A DNA stretch of 64,000 nucleotides from CAWAMD01 sp963783045 (lineage in GTDB: Bacteria > Actinomycetota > Nitriliruptoria > Nitriliruptorales > Nitriliruptoraceae): the NCBI GenBank assembly GCA_963783045.1, contig CAWAMD010000008.1, forward strand, positions 62,001-126,000, written 5' to 3'. The notes below the pieces were generated by a model. That model did not search any database. It worked only from the letters and a program-made list of their open reading frames with translations, and was not told the DNA's origin. Position 1 is the stretch's first letter. Each line of letters begins with the position of its first letter. This document shows, piece by piece, positions 43,401-52,236 of the stretch. Made by a program: the position numbers and the translations under genes.

Positions 43401-44699
43401 GTGAACAGCATCTTCAAGCACGAGTCCGAAGTCCGTTCCTACTCCCGGTCCTGGCCGACCGTCTTCGACCGCGCCAGCGGCCACACGCTCATCGACGAGG
43501 AAGGTCGGCGCTTCATCGACTTCTTCGCCGGCGCCGGCGTGATGAACTACGGCCACAACAACCCGGTCATCGGCAAGGCCCTGCTCGACTACCTGTCGAC
43601 CGACAAGATCGTCCATGCGCTCGACAAGGCGACCGTGGCCAAGCGCACCTTCCTCGAGACCTTCCACGACGTGATCCTCGAGCCGCGCGGCCTCGACTAC
43701 AAGGTCATGTTCCCGGGCCCGACGGGCACGAACGCCGTCGAGGCCGCCCTGAAGCTGGCCCGCAAGGTCACCGGTCGCGAGACGATCGTCGGCTTCACGA
43801 ACGCCTTCCACGGCATGACGCTCGGCTCGCTGTCGGTGTCCGGGAACGCCATGAAGCGTGACGGTGCCGGCATCGCCCTCCACGCCGGGGTGAACCTGCC
43901 CTACGACGGCTACATGGGCGCCGACGCGGACACGATCGAGTACTTCGCGCACCTCCTCGAGGACGGCGGCAGCGGCTTCGAGAAGCCTGCGGCCGTCATC
44001 GTCGAGACCGTGCAGGCCGAGGGCGGGATGCAGACCGCGTCCTTCGGCTGGCTGCAGCGCCTGGAAGCGCTCTGCCACGAGCACGAGATCCTGCTGATCG
44101 TCGACGACATCCAGGTCGGCAACGGGCGTACCGGCACCTTCTTCAGCTTCGAGAAGGCCGGCATCACCCCCGACATCGTGACCCTGTCGAAGTCGCTGTC
44201 CGGCTACGGCCTCCCGTTCGCGGTCACCATCTTCAAGCGCGAGCTCGACGTGTGGCTCCCCGGTGAGCACAACGGGACCTTCCGCGGCTTCAACCCCGCG
44301 ATGGTCACCGCCACCGAGACGCTGAACACGTACTGGCGCGACGAGGAGTTCTCCAAGGAGATCGACGCGAAGGCTGCGCTGGTCACCGAGGTGCTCGACG
44401 ACCTCGTGACGAGCTACCCGGAGCTCGAGGGCGAGCGTCGCGGCCGCGGCCTCATCCAGGGGGTCGCCTGCAAGCCCGGCATCGCCGAGAAGGTCGTCAC
44501 GCACGCGTTCGAGCGCGGGCTGATCGTCGAGACCTCGGGTGCCGACAGCGAGGTCATCAAGCTCCTGCCGCCGCTGACGATCGACGAGGACGCGCTCATC
44601 GCCGGGCTCTTCGCCCTCGACGAGGCCATCACGGCCGCGCTCGACGTCGACCGTCGCGAGACGCTCATCCGGCGTAAGACCGAGCGCCTCGCTGCCTGA
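43401..44699 (+). CDS. ectB: Diaminobutyrate-2-oxoglutarate transaminase
   Basis: 432 residues, a class-III PLP aminotransferase. The PLP Lys lies in VTLSKSLSGYGLP (about residue 267), and GPTGTNAVEAALKLARK and VDDIQVGNGRTG are conserved. It converts aspartate-semialdehyde and glutamate to 2,4-diaminobutyrate, the first step of ectoine synthesis. Start is GTG, preceded by GAGGGATGTCATACC. The gene ends 145 bp before ectC, with a strong hairpin in between. Confidence 0.95.
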   Translation: MNSIFKHESEVRSYSRSWPTVFDRASGHTLIDEEGRRFIDFFAGAGVMNYGHNNPVIGKALLDYLSTDKIVHALDKATVAKRTFLETFHDVILEPRGLDYKVMFPGPTGTNAVEAALKLARKVTGRETIVGFTNAFHGMTLGSLSVSGNAMKRDGAGIALHAGVNLPYDGYMGADADTIEYFAHLLEDGGSGFEKPAAVIVETVQAEGGMQTASFGWLQRLEALCHEHEILLIVDDIQVGNGRTGTFFSFEKAGITPDIVTLSKSLSGYGLPFAVTIFKRELDVWLPGEHNGTFRGFNPAMVTATETLNTYWRDEEFSKEIDAKAALVTEVLDDLVTSYPELEGERRGRGLIQGVACKPGIAEKVVTHAFERGLIVETSGADSEVIKLLPPLTIDEDALIAGLFALDEAITAALDVDRRETLIRRKTERLAA

Positions 44700-44720
44700 G
44701 CGGCGACGATCGTCGCCATC

Positions 44721-44760
44721 GTCGGCCGGGCCAGCGCCCCGCGCGCTGGCCCGGGCCGAC
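44721..44760 (+). terminator. Strong hairpin between ectB and ectC
   Basis: A 17-bp stem with one bulged C (arms 44721-44737 and 44743-44760, core GGGCCAGCGC with GCGCTGGCCC, loop CCCGC). A perfect 16-bp palindrome, GGCGACGATCGTCGCC, lies just before it (44702-44717). There is no U-tract. It could attenuate transcription so that ectC and ectD are expressed below ectAB, or protect the mRNA end. Confidence 0.55.
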
Positions 44761-44844
44761 GCCGGCGCATCGTCCCTGCCGGCCATCGGACCGGCTGGCA
44801 CCTCGCACCATCGTGTCATCCGAACCATGCCAAGGAGCACGCAC

Positions 44845-45255
44845 ATGAAGATCCGCCGCCTCGAGGACCTCGAGGGCACGGATGCCGACGTTCAGGCCGA
44901 GACCTGGAAGTCGCGCCGGTTCATCCTCGCCGACGACAAGGTGGGGTTCTCGTTCAACGACACCGTCCTGTACGCCGGCACCACGACGACCATGTGGTAC
45001 CGGCACCACATCGAGTCCGTCTACTGCATCGAGGGTGAGGGAACGCTCACGAACCTCGAGACCGACGAGGTGCACGAGATCCGTCCGGGCACCCTCTACC
45101 TGCTCGACGGCCACGAGCGCCACGAGCTGCACGCCACGACCGACCTGCGGATGATGTGCGTCTTCAATCCGCCGCTCACCGGGAAGGAGACGCACCAGGC
45201 CGACGGGTCGTACCCGCTGCTCAGCGCCGACGACGACAGACCGGAGGCCGTCTGA
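44845..45255 (+). CDS. ectC: L-ectoine synthase
   Basis: 136 residues, the normal EctC length. Cupin strands (HHIESVYCIEGEGTLTNLE; PGTLYLLDGHERHELHA) hold the metal-binding residues that close the ring of N-gamma-acetyl-diaminobutyrate to ectoine. AAGGAG sits 8 nt before ATG 44845. The stop TGA at 45253-45255 directly abuts the ectD ATG. Confidence 0.95.
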   Translation: MKIRRLEDLEGTDADVQAETWKSRRFILADDKVGFSFNDTVLYAGTTTTMWYRHHIESVYCIEGEGTLTNLETDEVHEIRPGTLYLLDGHERHELHATTDLRMMCVFNPPLTGKETHQADGSYPLLSADDDRPEAV

Positions 45256-46155
45256 ATGCGACCTGAGGTCACCGATCGCTACCCGTCCCGTCTCGCCGCC
45301 GAACCGTCCCTGCTGCAACGCCAGGATCCGGTCGTGCACGGCACCGCAGACGACGGTCCGCTGAGTGCCGACGAGCTCGCCACCTTCGACGCGAAGGGCT
45401 TCCTCCTGCTCGAGGACGTCTTCTCGCCCGCCGAGGTCGCGCGGATGCGCGAGGAGCTGCTGCGCCTGTCCTCTGAGGACGTGATCAAGCGCAGCGAGCG
45501 GACGATCGTCGAGCCCGAGTCGGACGAGGTCCGCTCCGTGTTCGAGATCCAGCGGGTCAGCGACCTGTTCGCCGACGTGGCGGGGGATCCGCGCGTGGCC
45601 GACGCGGCGCGTCAGGTTCTCGGCTCCAACGTCTACCTGCACCAGACGCGGGTGAACTTCAAGCCCGGCTACCGCGGCAAGGAGTTCTACTGGCACTCGG
45701 ACTTCGAGACCTGGCACGTCGAGGACGGCATGCCGGCGCCCCGTGCGGTCAGCGCGTCGATCACGTTGACCGACAACTCGCCGCAGAACGGGCCGCTGAT
45801 GATCATGCCCGGCTCGCACCGGACCTTCGTGTCGTGCGTCGGCGAGACGCCGGACGACCACTACAAGGCGTCGCTCAAGCAGCAGCGGTTCGGCATCCCG
45901 GACGACAAGACGCTCCTCATGCTCGCCGAGCGGCACGGCATCGAGGCGATCCTCGGTGACCCCGGGTCCGTGATCCTCTTCGACTCCAACTGCATGCACG
46001 GGTCCAACGGGAACATCACCCCGTACCCGCGCAGCAATGCATTCCTCGTCTACAACAGCGTGGAGAACGCGCTGGTCGAGCCCTTCGGCCCCGACCAGGC
46101 GCGCCCCGGCTTCATCGCCAACCGCGACGCCACGCCGTTGCGCAGACGCCACTAG
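45256..46155 (+). CDS. ectD: Ectoine 5-hydroxylase
   Basis: 299 residues, a 2-oxoglutarate/Fe(II) dioxygenase. FYWHSDFETWH provides His 147 and Asp 149, and CMHGSNGN provides His 248, the same spacing as in characterised EctD. RSNAFLVYN carries the 2-oxoglutarate-binding Arg. It hydroxylates ectoine to 5-hydroxyectoine, which protects better against heat and drying. It begins immediately after ectC and ends before a strong hairpin, so ectABCD is closed as an operon. Confidence 0.95.
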   Translation: MRPEVTDRYPSRLAAEPSLLQRQDPVVHGTADDGPLSADELATFDAKGFLLLEDVFSPAEVARMREELLRLSSEDVIKRSERTIVEPESDEVRSVFEIQRVSDLFADVAGDPRVADAARQVLGSNVYLHQTRVNFKPGYRGKEFYWHSDFETWHVEDGMPAPRAVSASITLTDNSPQNGPLMIMPGSHRTFVSCVGETPDDHYKASLKQQRFGIPDDKTLLMLAERHGIEAILGDPGSVILFDSNCMHGSNGNITPYPRSNAFLVYNSVENALVEPFGPDQARPGFIANRDATPLRRRH

Positions 46156-46172
46156 TCCCTCGGACAGGGACG

Positions 46173-46200
46173 ACGCCCCGGGCCAGGTGCCCGGGGCGTT
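46173..46200 (+). terminator. Terminator after ectD
   Basis: An 11-bp stem (ACGCCCCGGGC with GCCCGGGGCGT) around CAGGT, followed by TT, 18 bp after the ectD stop. It may also serve the convergent dehydrogenase gene. Confidence 0.75.
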
Positions 46201-46246
46201 GGCGTGTCCCGAGACCCGGCGCGGGGAGCCGGGCGGGAGCGCCGCG

Positions 46247-47299
46247 TCAGCCGCCGACCTCGATGATCGTCTTCACGTCCTGCGCCGCCGAGCGCTTGCC
46301 GTATGCGTCGGCGAAGTCGTCCAGCGGGACGCGCGAGGTGACGAGCCGCTCGACCCACGATCGGTCGGCGGCCTGCAGCGACGCCGCGGCGGCCTCGTAG
46401 TGGCGCCGGTTCGCGTTCACCGACCCGAACACCACGTCGTTCTCGAGGACCAGCTCACGGGCGATCGACCCGGCCGGCACCTGCAGCGGCCTGCCGCCCG
46501 ACGAGACGCCCGTCAGACACACGATCGCGTCCTGCGCCGAATGCTGCATGGCGTCGAACACGAGCGAGGGGACGCCGGTGCACTCGATGATCACGTCCGC
46601 GTCCCGGCAGGCCGCCACCATGTCGCCGGTGTGGTAGTGGGCACCGAGCGCCGCGACCAGCTCGGGCTTCGGCCCGTCCTCGACCCGGTCGAGCACGTGC
46701 ACCTCGAGCCCCCGCTGCGCACCGAGCAGCGCCGCCAGCAGCCCGATCGGTCCGGCGCCCGTGACGAGCACCCGCCGGGGCAGCCAGCGGGCGCGGTGAC
46801 CGATCGCGTCGATGTGCTCCCAGGCCTTGGCGACCACGCTGGTCGGCTCCACGAGGACGCCGAGGGTGCCGAGGGCCGCCGGGACGGGCACGGCGAACGC
46901 AGGCTCGATGCGAAACCGCTCCGACAGGTAGCCGTCACGGCCCTTGATGCCGCGCTCCGTGTAGCGGCCGTTGCGGCACATGTCCCACTCGCCGACCGCG
47001 CAGTTCGGGCAGGGGACCGGATCGGGCCGGCGCACGATGCCGACCACGAGGTCGTCCGCCGACAGCCGCGAGTCCGCCGGCGCCTCGAGCACCCGGCCGA
47101 GCGACTCGTGCCCGATGACCATCCGCTCGCGCCCCGGAGGTGCCTCGCCGTGGTGCCCCGCGATGATCTCAACGTCGGTGCCGCAGACGCCGACGGCGAG
47201 CGTCTCGACGAGGACGTCGCCGTCGCCGGGCGGCGGCTCGTCGACCTCCTCCAGAGCGACCGAGTCGGGCTGGCGGGGGGCCACGGTGACGGCGCGCAT
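46247..47299 (-). CDS. Zn-dependent MDR dehydrogenase, glucose-1-dehydrogenase-like
   Basis: 350 residues. VGVCGTDVEIIAGHHG, VIGHESLG, and VPCPNCAVGEWDMC supply the catalytic and structural zinc sites. VLVTGAGPIGLLAALLGA is the NAD(P) fold, and the C-terminus FGSVNANRRHYEAA matches glucose dehydrogenase of the archaeal/actinobacterial type. It would oxidise glucose or a similar sugar with NAD(P). AAAGGAG precedes ATG 47299. The aldo/keto reductase gene lies 16 bp upstream on the same strand, so the pair is likely an operon. Confidence 0.87.
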   Translation of the reverse strand: MRAVTVAPRQPDSVALEEVDEPPPGDGDVLVETLAVGVCGTDVEIIAGHHGEAPPGRERMVIGHESLGRVLEAPADSRLSADDLVVGIVRRPDPVPCPNCAVGEWDMCRNGRYTERGIKGRDGYLSERFRIEPAFAVPVPAALGTLGVLVEPTSVVAKAWEHIDAIGHRARWLPRRVLVTGAGPIGLLAALLGAQRGLEVHVLDRVEDGPKPELVAALGAHYHTGDMVAACRDADVIIECTGVPSLVFDAMQHSAQDAIVCLTGVSSGGRPLQVPAGSIARELVLENDVVFGSVNANRRHYEAAAASLQAADRSWVERLVTSRVPLDDFADAYGKRSAAQDVKTIIEVGG

Positions 47300-47315
47300 G
47301 GTGACTCCTTTCGGC

Positions 47316-48083
47316 TCAGCGGGCGATGCCGGCGATCCGCTGCCGCTCGTCGTCGGTGAGCGCCAGGTCGAGCGCGGCGAGGTTCGACTCGCGGTGCCGG
47401 TCGCTCGCCGCCTTCGGGATGACGGCGGTGTTCGGCTGGTCGAGCAGCCAGCGCAGCGCCACCTGGGCCGGCGTCGCGTCGTGGGCGTCGGCGATCTCCT
47501 GGAGGGTCGCGTCCCGGGTGACCCGGCCCTTGGCCAGCGGCGAGTAGGCGGTGACGAGCAGGTCGTGCTCCGCTGCGAACGCGACGAGCGCATCCTGGGG
47601 CTTGAAGGGGTTGAACTCGACCTGGTCGGCGACGATCGTGGCGTGCTCCATCGCCTCGCGCAGCAGGTCGACCGGGAAGTTGCTCACGCCGAGGTGGGTT
47701 GCGTGGCCCTGCTCCTGGGCCTCGCGCATCGCGCCGAGGGTCTCGCCGAGCGGCACGCCGCGGGAGGAGGGCCAGTGGATGAGCAGGAGGTCGACGGGCC
47801 CGAGCGCGTCGACGCTGGACTGCACCGTTCGATGCACCGAGGCGGCGTCGAGGCTGCCGGGCGGGATCTTGGTGACGAGGAAGATCTCGTCGCGCGCGAC
47901 GCCGGCGTCGCGGATCCCCGCGCCCACCTCGTCCTCGTTGCCGTACATGGCGGCCGTGTCGATGTGCCGGTAGCCGACCTCGAGGGCATGCCGGACGCCG
48001 TCCCGGGCCTGGTGGCCGTCGAGGCGCCACGTCCCGAACCCGAGGGCGGGGACGTGCACCGACTGCACGTCGACGTATTCCAT
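47316..48083 (-). CDS. Aldo/keto reductase (diketogluconate-reductase-like)
   Basis: 255 residues. GFGTWRLDG, the Asp/Tyr motif IDTAAMYGNEDEVG, Lys in LVTKIPPG and His in LLIHWPS define the catalytic tetrad, with SPLAKGRV and IPKAASDRHRESN for NADPH. It resembles the 2,5-diketo-D-gluconate reductase group. GGAGGAG precedes ATG 48083. Its partner downstream is a glucose-dehydrogenase-like enzyme, so sugar oxidation and reduction may be coupled (inference). Confidence 0.9.
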   Translation of the reverse strand: MEYVDVQSVHVPALGFGTWRLDGHQARDGVRHALEVGYRHIDTAAMYGNEDEVGAGIRDAGVARDEIFLVTKIPPGSLDAASVHRTVQSSVDALGPVDLLLIHWPSSRGVPLGETLGAMREAQEQGHATHLGVSNFPVDLLREAMEHATIVADQVEFNPFKPQDALVAFAAEHDLLVTAYSPLAKGRVTRDATLQEIADAHDATPAQVALRWLLDQPNTAVIPKAASDRHRESNLAALDLALTDDERQRIAGIAR

Positions 48084-48224
48084 GGGTGCTCCTCCGGCCG
48101 GCTGCAGCGACGCACACTAGGCGGCCCGCTGCGGTGGCGAGGTGGCAGGGCCCGCCGTGTCGGTCACGGCCGGCCCCACCGACCGGCTAGCCTCCGGCGG
48201 CACACGGGACCTGGAGGAGCCGCA

Positions 48225-49302
48225 ATGCGCGCCGCCGTCGTGCACGCCGTCGGGCAGGGCATCGAACGTCCGCGACGACGTGTCGCTGGTGGCCGTCGGC
48301 GCCGGTCAGGTGCGGGTGCGCCTCCACGCCACCGGCGTGTGCCACTCGGACCTGTCGGCGATGACCGGCACGTTGCCGATGCCGACCCCTCTCGTCCTCG
48401 GGCACGAAGGGGCCGGCGAGGTCGTCGAGCTCGGGGCCGGCGTCACCGGGCTCCAGGTCGGCGACCACGTCGTCGTGGCGTGGGTGCCACCGTGCGGCCA
48501 CTGCCGTGCCTGCCTGCGCGGCGAGGCCTACCTCTGCCAGGAGCGCCCCGCCGAGGCAGCGCGCCGGGCCAACTTCCGTCTCGGCGACGAGCCGATCTAC
48601 GGCTTCATGGGCACGGGCACGTTCGCCGAGGAGGCCGTCCTCCCGAGCGAGGCGGTCATCCCCATCCCGGCCGACGTGCCGTTCGACGTGGCGGCGATCG
48701 TCGGCTGCGGCGTCACGACCGGCGTCGGCGCCGTCCTGAACACGGCGAAGGCGCGCCCCGGTGACCGCATCGCGGTGATCGGCTGCGGCGGGGTCGGCAT
48801 CGCGGCCATCCAGGGCGCGGTCCTCGCCGGGGCGTCGGTCGTCCTCGCCGTCGACCCGGTCGAGGCGAAGCACGAATGGGCCCGGCGGTTCGGCGCCACC
48901 CACGCGGTCGTCCCCGACGACCTCGGGGAGGCACGGCGCGAGCTCACGGCCGGCGAGGGCTTCGACCACGTGATCGAGGCGGTCGGGCGGTCCGCGACCA
49001 TCCGCCAGGCGTGGGACGCCACCCGGCGCGGCGGCACCACGGTCGTCGTCGGTGCCGGCGCCACGACCGACCTCGTCGAGCTGTCCGCCTTCGAGCTCTT
49101 CTTCATGGGGCGCACGCTCGTCGGCTCGGTCTACGGCAGCGCCGACGTGCGTCGCGAGTTCCCGAGGCTCCTCGAGCTGTGGCGCGCCGGCCGGCTCGAG
49201 CTCGAGGAGATGATCACCGAGCACCGCACCCTCGACGAGGCGGACGCGGCCTTCACCGCCATGCAGGAGGGGCGCGTCATCCGGCAGGTGATCCGGTTCT
49301 GA
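48225..49302 (+). pseudogene. Zn-dependent MDR alcohol dehydrogenase, frameshifted near the start
   Basis: ATG 48225 follows GGAGGAG and encodes MRAAVVHAVGQGIE. The rest of the protein continues in another frame as VRDDVSLVAVGAG, GVCHSDLS, LGHEGAGEVVELG, PPCGHCRACLRGEAYLC and the NAD fold VIGCGGVGIAAIQGAVL. Removing one C at 48267 joins them into about 358 residues of a class III-like alcohol dehydrogenase (NAD, two zinc sites). All motifs after the lesion are intact. The extra C creates GAACGTC, the same heptamer as in the SIS gene, so a systematic sequence error is possible. Confidence 0.8.
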
Positions 49303-49733
49303 CCGCCTCCGACTGTCCGTTCTGCGCCATCGTCGCGGCCGGTGGCGACGACGTGCTCGTCTACGAGTCGCAGGAGGTGGCGGCGTTCCTGGACCGCCGC
49401 CCCGTGTTCCACGGCCACACGCTGGTCGTTCCCCGCGACCACCACCGCACGCTCGCGGACCTGCCCGGCGAGCTCGCCGCGCCGCTGCTCGAGGCCGTGC
49501 AGACGGTCATGGCGGCGCTCGAGGCGGTCGTGGGGGCCGAGGGCACCTTCGTGGCGGCGAACAACCGCATCAGCCAGAGCGTCGACCACCTGCACGTCCA
49601 CGTGGTCCCGCGTCGACACAAGGACGGGTTGCGCGGCTTCTTCTGGCCGAGGCATCCCTATGCCAGCGACGCGGAGCGGCAGGCGCTGCAGCAACGCCTG
49701 CGCGGGGCCGTGGCGACGCATAGACGCCGGTGA
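49299..49733 (+). CDS. HIT-family hydrolase, CTG start
   Basis: 144 residues. CPFCAI (CxxC) and VDHLHVHVVPR (HxHxH) are the metal and nucleotide-phosphate sites of the HIT family, which hydrolyses or transfers nucleotide phosphates (Hint/FHIT group). The frame has no ATG, GTG or TTG before the conserved N-terminus; CTG 49299 overlaps the upstream stop as CTGA and gives LTASDCPFC. A start mutation or true CTG initiation are both possible. No evidence of wider gene damage. Confidence 0.8.
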   Translation: MTASDCPFCAIVAAGGDDVLVYESQEVAAFLDRRPVFHGHTLVVPRDHHRTLADLPGELAAPLLEAVQTVMAALEAVVGAEGTFVAANNRISQSVDHLHVHVVPRRHKDGLRGFFWPRHPYASDAERQALQQRLRGAVATHRRR

Positions 49734-49834
49734 GCGGGGGCGGCCGCATCGGACCCACGCGGCCGAGGCCCTTCGACTCTGTCCGGCATGGCCAGCCACG
49801 GGAATGCTGCACCGGACACGTGGAGGAGGACGGC

Positions 49835-50236
49835 ATGGGAGCGCTCGGTACCGCGCGAGTCGTCATCGAGAGCAGAGACAGCGCGTCGGCGGCCGCGACC
49901 GCGTCGACCCTGCAGGCCCGGGGCTACGACTCGGTCGTCTGCGCGGGGCCCGGGGGCCGCGACGGATGCCCGCTGGTGTCCGAGGGACGCTGCGAGCTGA
50001 TCGAGGACGCCGACGTCACGTACTTCGACCTCGACCTCGACGACGCGGACGAGCGTGCCGTGCTCGAATCGATGCGCGCCAGCTACCCGCAGATGCCCGT
50101 CGTCGTGGAGGTGCCGAACAGCGTGGCGCTGCGTCACGCATCCCTGCTGGCCGGCTGCCACGTCGTGCTGCCGTACTCGGCGGAGCGCCTCGAGCAGGCG
50201 ATCGAGGCGGCAACCCGCGGCGCCGTGACCACCTGA
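49835..50236 (+). CDS. Receiver-like domain protein, degenerate
   Basis: 133 residues behind GGAGGAGG. The alternating pattern ARVVIES, ADVTYFDLDLDD, MPVVVEVPNS, CHVVLPYSAE resembles a CheY-type receiver fold, but no typical phospho-Asp/Lys set can be placed with confidence. Four Cys residues lie in it (VVCAGPGGRDGCPL, GRCEL, GCHVV). I do not recognise it by family; a regulatory domain is inferred from fold pattern only. It is convergent with the GH15 gene. Confidence 0.5.
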   Translation: MGALGTARVVIESRDSASAAATASTLQARGYDSVVCAGPGGRDGCPLVSEGRCELIEDADVTYFDLDLDDADERAVLESMRASYPQMPVVVEVPNSVALRHASLLAGCHVVLPYSAERLEQAIEAATRGAVTT

Positions 50237-50254
50237 GCCCCAGCCACCGGGCAC

Positions 50255-52087
50255 CTACGGGTTCGGCGCCTCCCTGCGCTCGCTGCGCTGCTCCATCGGC
50301 CCGCCCTCCGCGACGGACAGGTTCGCGGCGGAGTTCACCAGACCGATGTGCGAGAACGCCTGCGGGAAGTTGCCGATGAGACGGCCGGCTGCCGTGTCGT
50401 ACTCCTCCGCGAGCAGGCCCACGTCGTTGCGCAGCCCGAGGAGCCGCTCGAAGCGCTCCTCGGCCTCGCGCCGCCGGCCGATCTGGGCCAGCGCGTCCAC
50501 CATCCAGAAGCTGCACAGCAGGAACGCGCCCTCGCCCTCGCCGAGCCCGTCATCGCTCTCGCCAACGTCGTAGCGCAGCACGAAGCCGTCCCCGACCGAG
50601 AGCGTGCGGTCGATCGCGTCGATGGTGCTGACGACGCGCTCGTCGTCGGGCGGGAGGAAGCCCACCTGCGGGATGAGCAGCAGGCTCGCATCGAGCGCCT
50701 TGCTGTCGTAGGCCTGCGTGAAGGCGCCGAGCTCGGCGTCGTACCCCTCGCGGCAGACCTCGTCGTGGACCTCGTCGCGTAGCCGCTTCCAGCGGTCGAC
50801 GGGGCCGTCGAGGCCGGTCTGCTCGACGGCCTTCACGGCGCGGTCGAAGGCCACCCACGCCATCACCCGGGAGTGGGTGAAGTGCTGCAGGTCCCCGCGC
50901 ACCTCCCAGATGCCGTTGTCGGGCTCGTGCCAGTGCGACTCGAGGTGATCGAGCAGGACACGCTGGAGATCCCAGGCCGGCTCGTCGGGGTGGAGGCCGG
51001 CCCGGCGGGCGTGATGCATGGCGTCCATGACCTCGCCGTAGACGTCGAGCTGCAGCTGGCCGTGGGCGGCGTTGCCGACCCGCACGGGGCGCGAGTCCTC
51101 GTACCCGGTGAGCCAGGGCAGCTCGAGCTCGGGGAGGCGTCGCTCGCCGGCGATCCCGTAGAGGATCTGCACCTTGCTCGGGTCGCCGGCGACCGTGCGC
51201 AGCAGCCAGTCCCGCCAGGCCTCGGCCTCGTCGCGGTAGCCGGCCGACGTCAGCGCGTAGAGCGTGAAGGTCGCGTCCCGCAACCAGGTGTAGCGGTAGT
51301 CCCAGTTCCTCTCCCCGCCGAGGCGCTCGGGAAGCGAGGTGGTCGGGGCGGCGACGATCGCGCCGGTGGGCGCGTAGGTGAGGGCCTTGAGGGTGATGAG
51401 GGATCGCTGCACCGCGTCCGCCCACTTGCCGTTGTAGGTGCTGCGCTCCGTCCATTCCCGCCACCAGCGGGTGGTCTGGTCGAGCGTGTCGAAGGGATCG
51501 ACCGTCTCGGGCGGCGCCTGGTGGGAGGGATGCCAGGTGAGGACGAAGGGCACCTGGTCACCTTCGCCGACGGTGAACTCGGCGGTGGTGCGGTGGTCCT
51601 CCCCGCGGGGCTCCACGGGCGTGGCGAGCACGAGCGCGTCGGGGCCTGCCACGAACCGGGTGAGGTCGTCGCGGTGGGTGACCCAGGGCACGATCCAGCC
51701 GTAGTCGAAGCGCACCCGGAGGTCCATCCTGACGGGTACCCGCCCCTCGACGCCCTCGACGATCCGCACGAGGTCCGGGAGGTGGCCGCGTCCGCTCCCG
51801 GTGCCCCGGGGCGGCATGAAGTCGATGAGGCGGATCGTCCCGTCGGCGCTCGTCAGCTCCGTCTCGAGGATCAGGGTCCCGGGGCGGTAGCGGCGCCGGG
51901 TGCGCGTGACCTCCCCGGCCGGCGCGATCCGCCACCGCCCGTTCTCGTCGTCGCCGAGCAGGGCGGCGAAGCAGGCGCCGGAGTCGAACCGGGGCATGCA
52001 GAGCCAGTCGATGGCGCCGTCGTCGGCGACCAGCGCGACCGTCTCGCTGTCGCCGACCAGCCCGTAGCGCTCGAGGGGAAGGCTCAT
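50255..52087 (-). CDS. GH15 trehalase/glucoamylase-type glycoside hydrolase
   Basis: 610 residues. LERYGLVGDSETVALVADDG and DWLCMPRFDS open the N-terminal beta-sandwich. The (alpha/alpha)6 barrel contains LGGERNWDYRYTWLRDATFT, LDVYGEVMDAMHHA and LLCSFWMVDALAQ, typical of the bacterial GH15 group that includes mycobacterial trehalase. It would cut trehalose or an alpha-glucan to glucose. ATG 52087 follows GAGGAG. There is no signal peptide, so it acts in the cytoplasm, where OtsB-made trehalose could be its substrate (inference). Confidence 0.88.
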   Translation of the reverse strand: MSLPLERYGLVGDSETVALVADDGAIDWLCMPRFDSGACFAALLGDDENGRWRIAPAGEVTRTRRRYRPGTLILETELTSADGTIRLIDFMPPRGTGSGRGHLPDLVRIVEGVEGRVPVRMDLRVRFDYGWIVPWVTHRDDLTRFVAGPDALVLATPVEPRGEDHRTTAEFTVGEGDQVPFVLTWHPSHQAPPETVDPFDTLDQTTRWWREWTERSTYNGKWADAVQRSLITLKALTYAPTGAIVAAPTTSLPERLGGERNWDYRYTWLRDATFTLYALTSAGYRDEAEAWRDWLLRTVAGDPSKVQILYGIAGERRLPELELPWLTGYEDSRPVRVGNAAHGQLQLDVYGEVMDAMHHARRAGLHPDEPAWDLQRVLLDHLESHWHEPDNGIWEVRGDLQHFTHSRVMAWVAFDRAVKAVEQTGLDGPVDRWKRLRDEVHDEVCREGYDAELGAFTQAYDSKALDASLLLIPQVGFLPPDDERVVSTIDAIDRTLSVGDGFVLRYDVGESDDGLGEGEGAFLLCSFWMVDALAQIGRRREAEERFERLLGLRNDVGLLAEEYDTAAGRLIGNFPQAFSHIGLVNSAANLSVAEGGPMEQRSERREAPNP

Positions 52088-52236
52088 CGTCCCGGCACTC
52101 CTCGTCGGTCGGTGTCGCAGCCAGAACCTACGGGAGTGCCACGGTGGGTGCACGTGTCCCTGCCATGCGTCGGGACGGTCGGTGGGTACGGTCATTGCCC
52201 CCGCCCCGCCCGTCCAGCCCCTGTCCGGAGCGTCGC

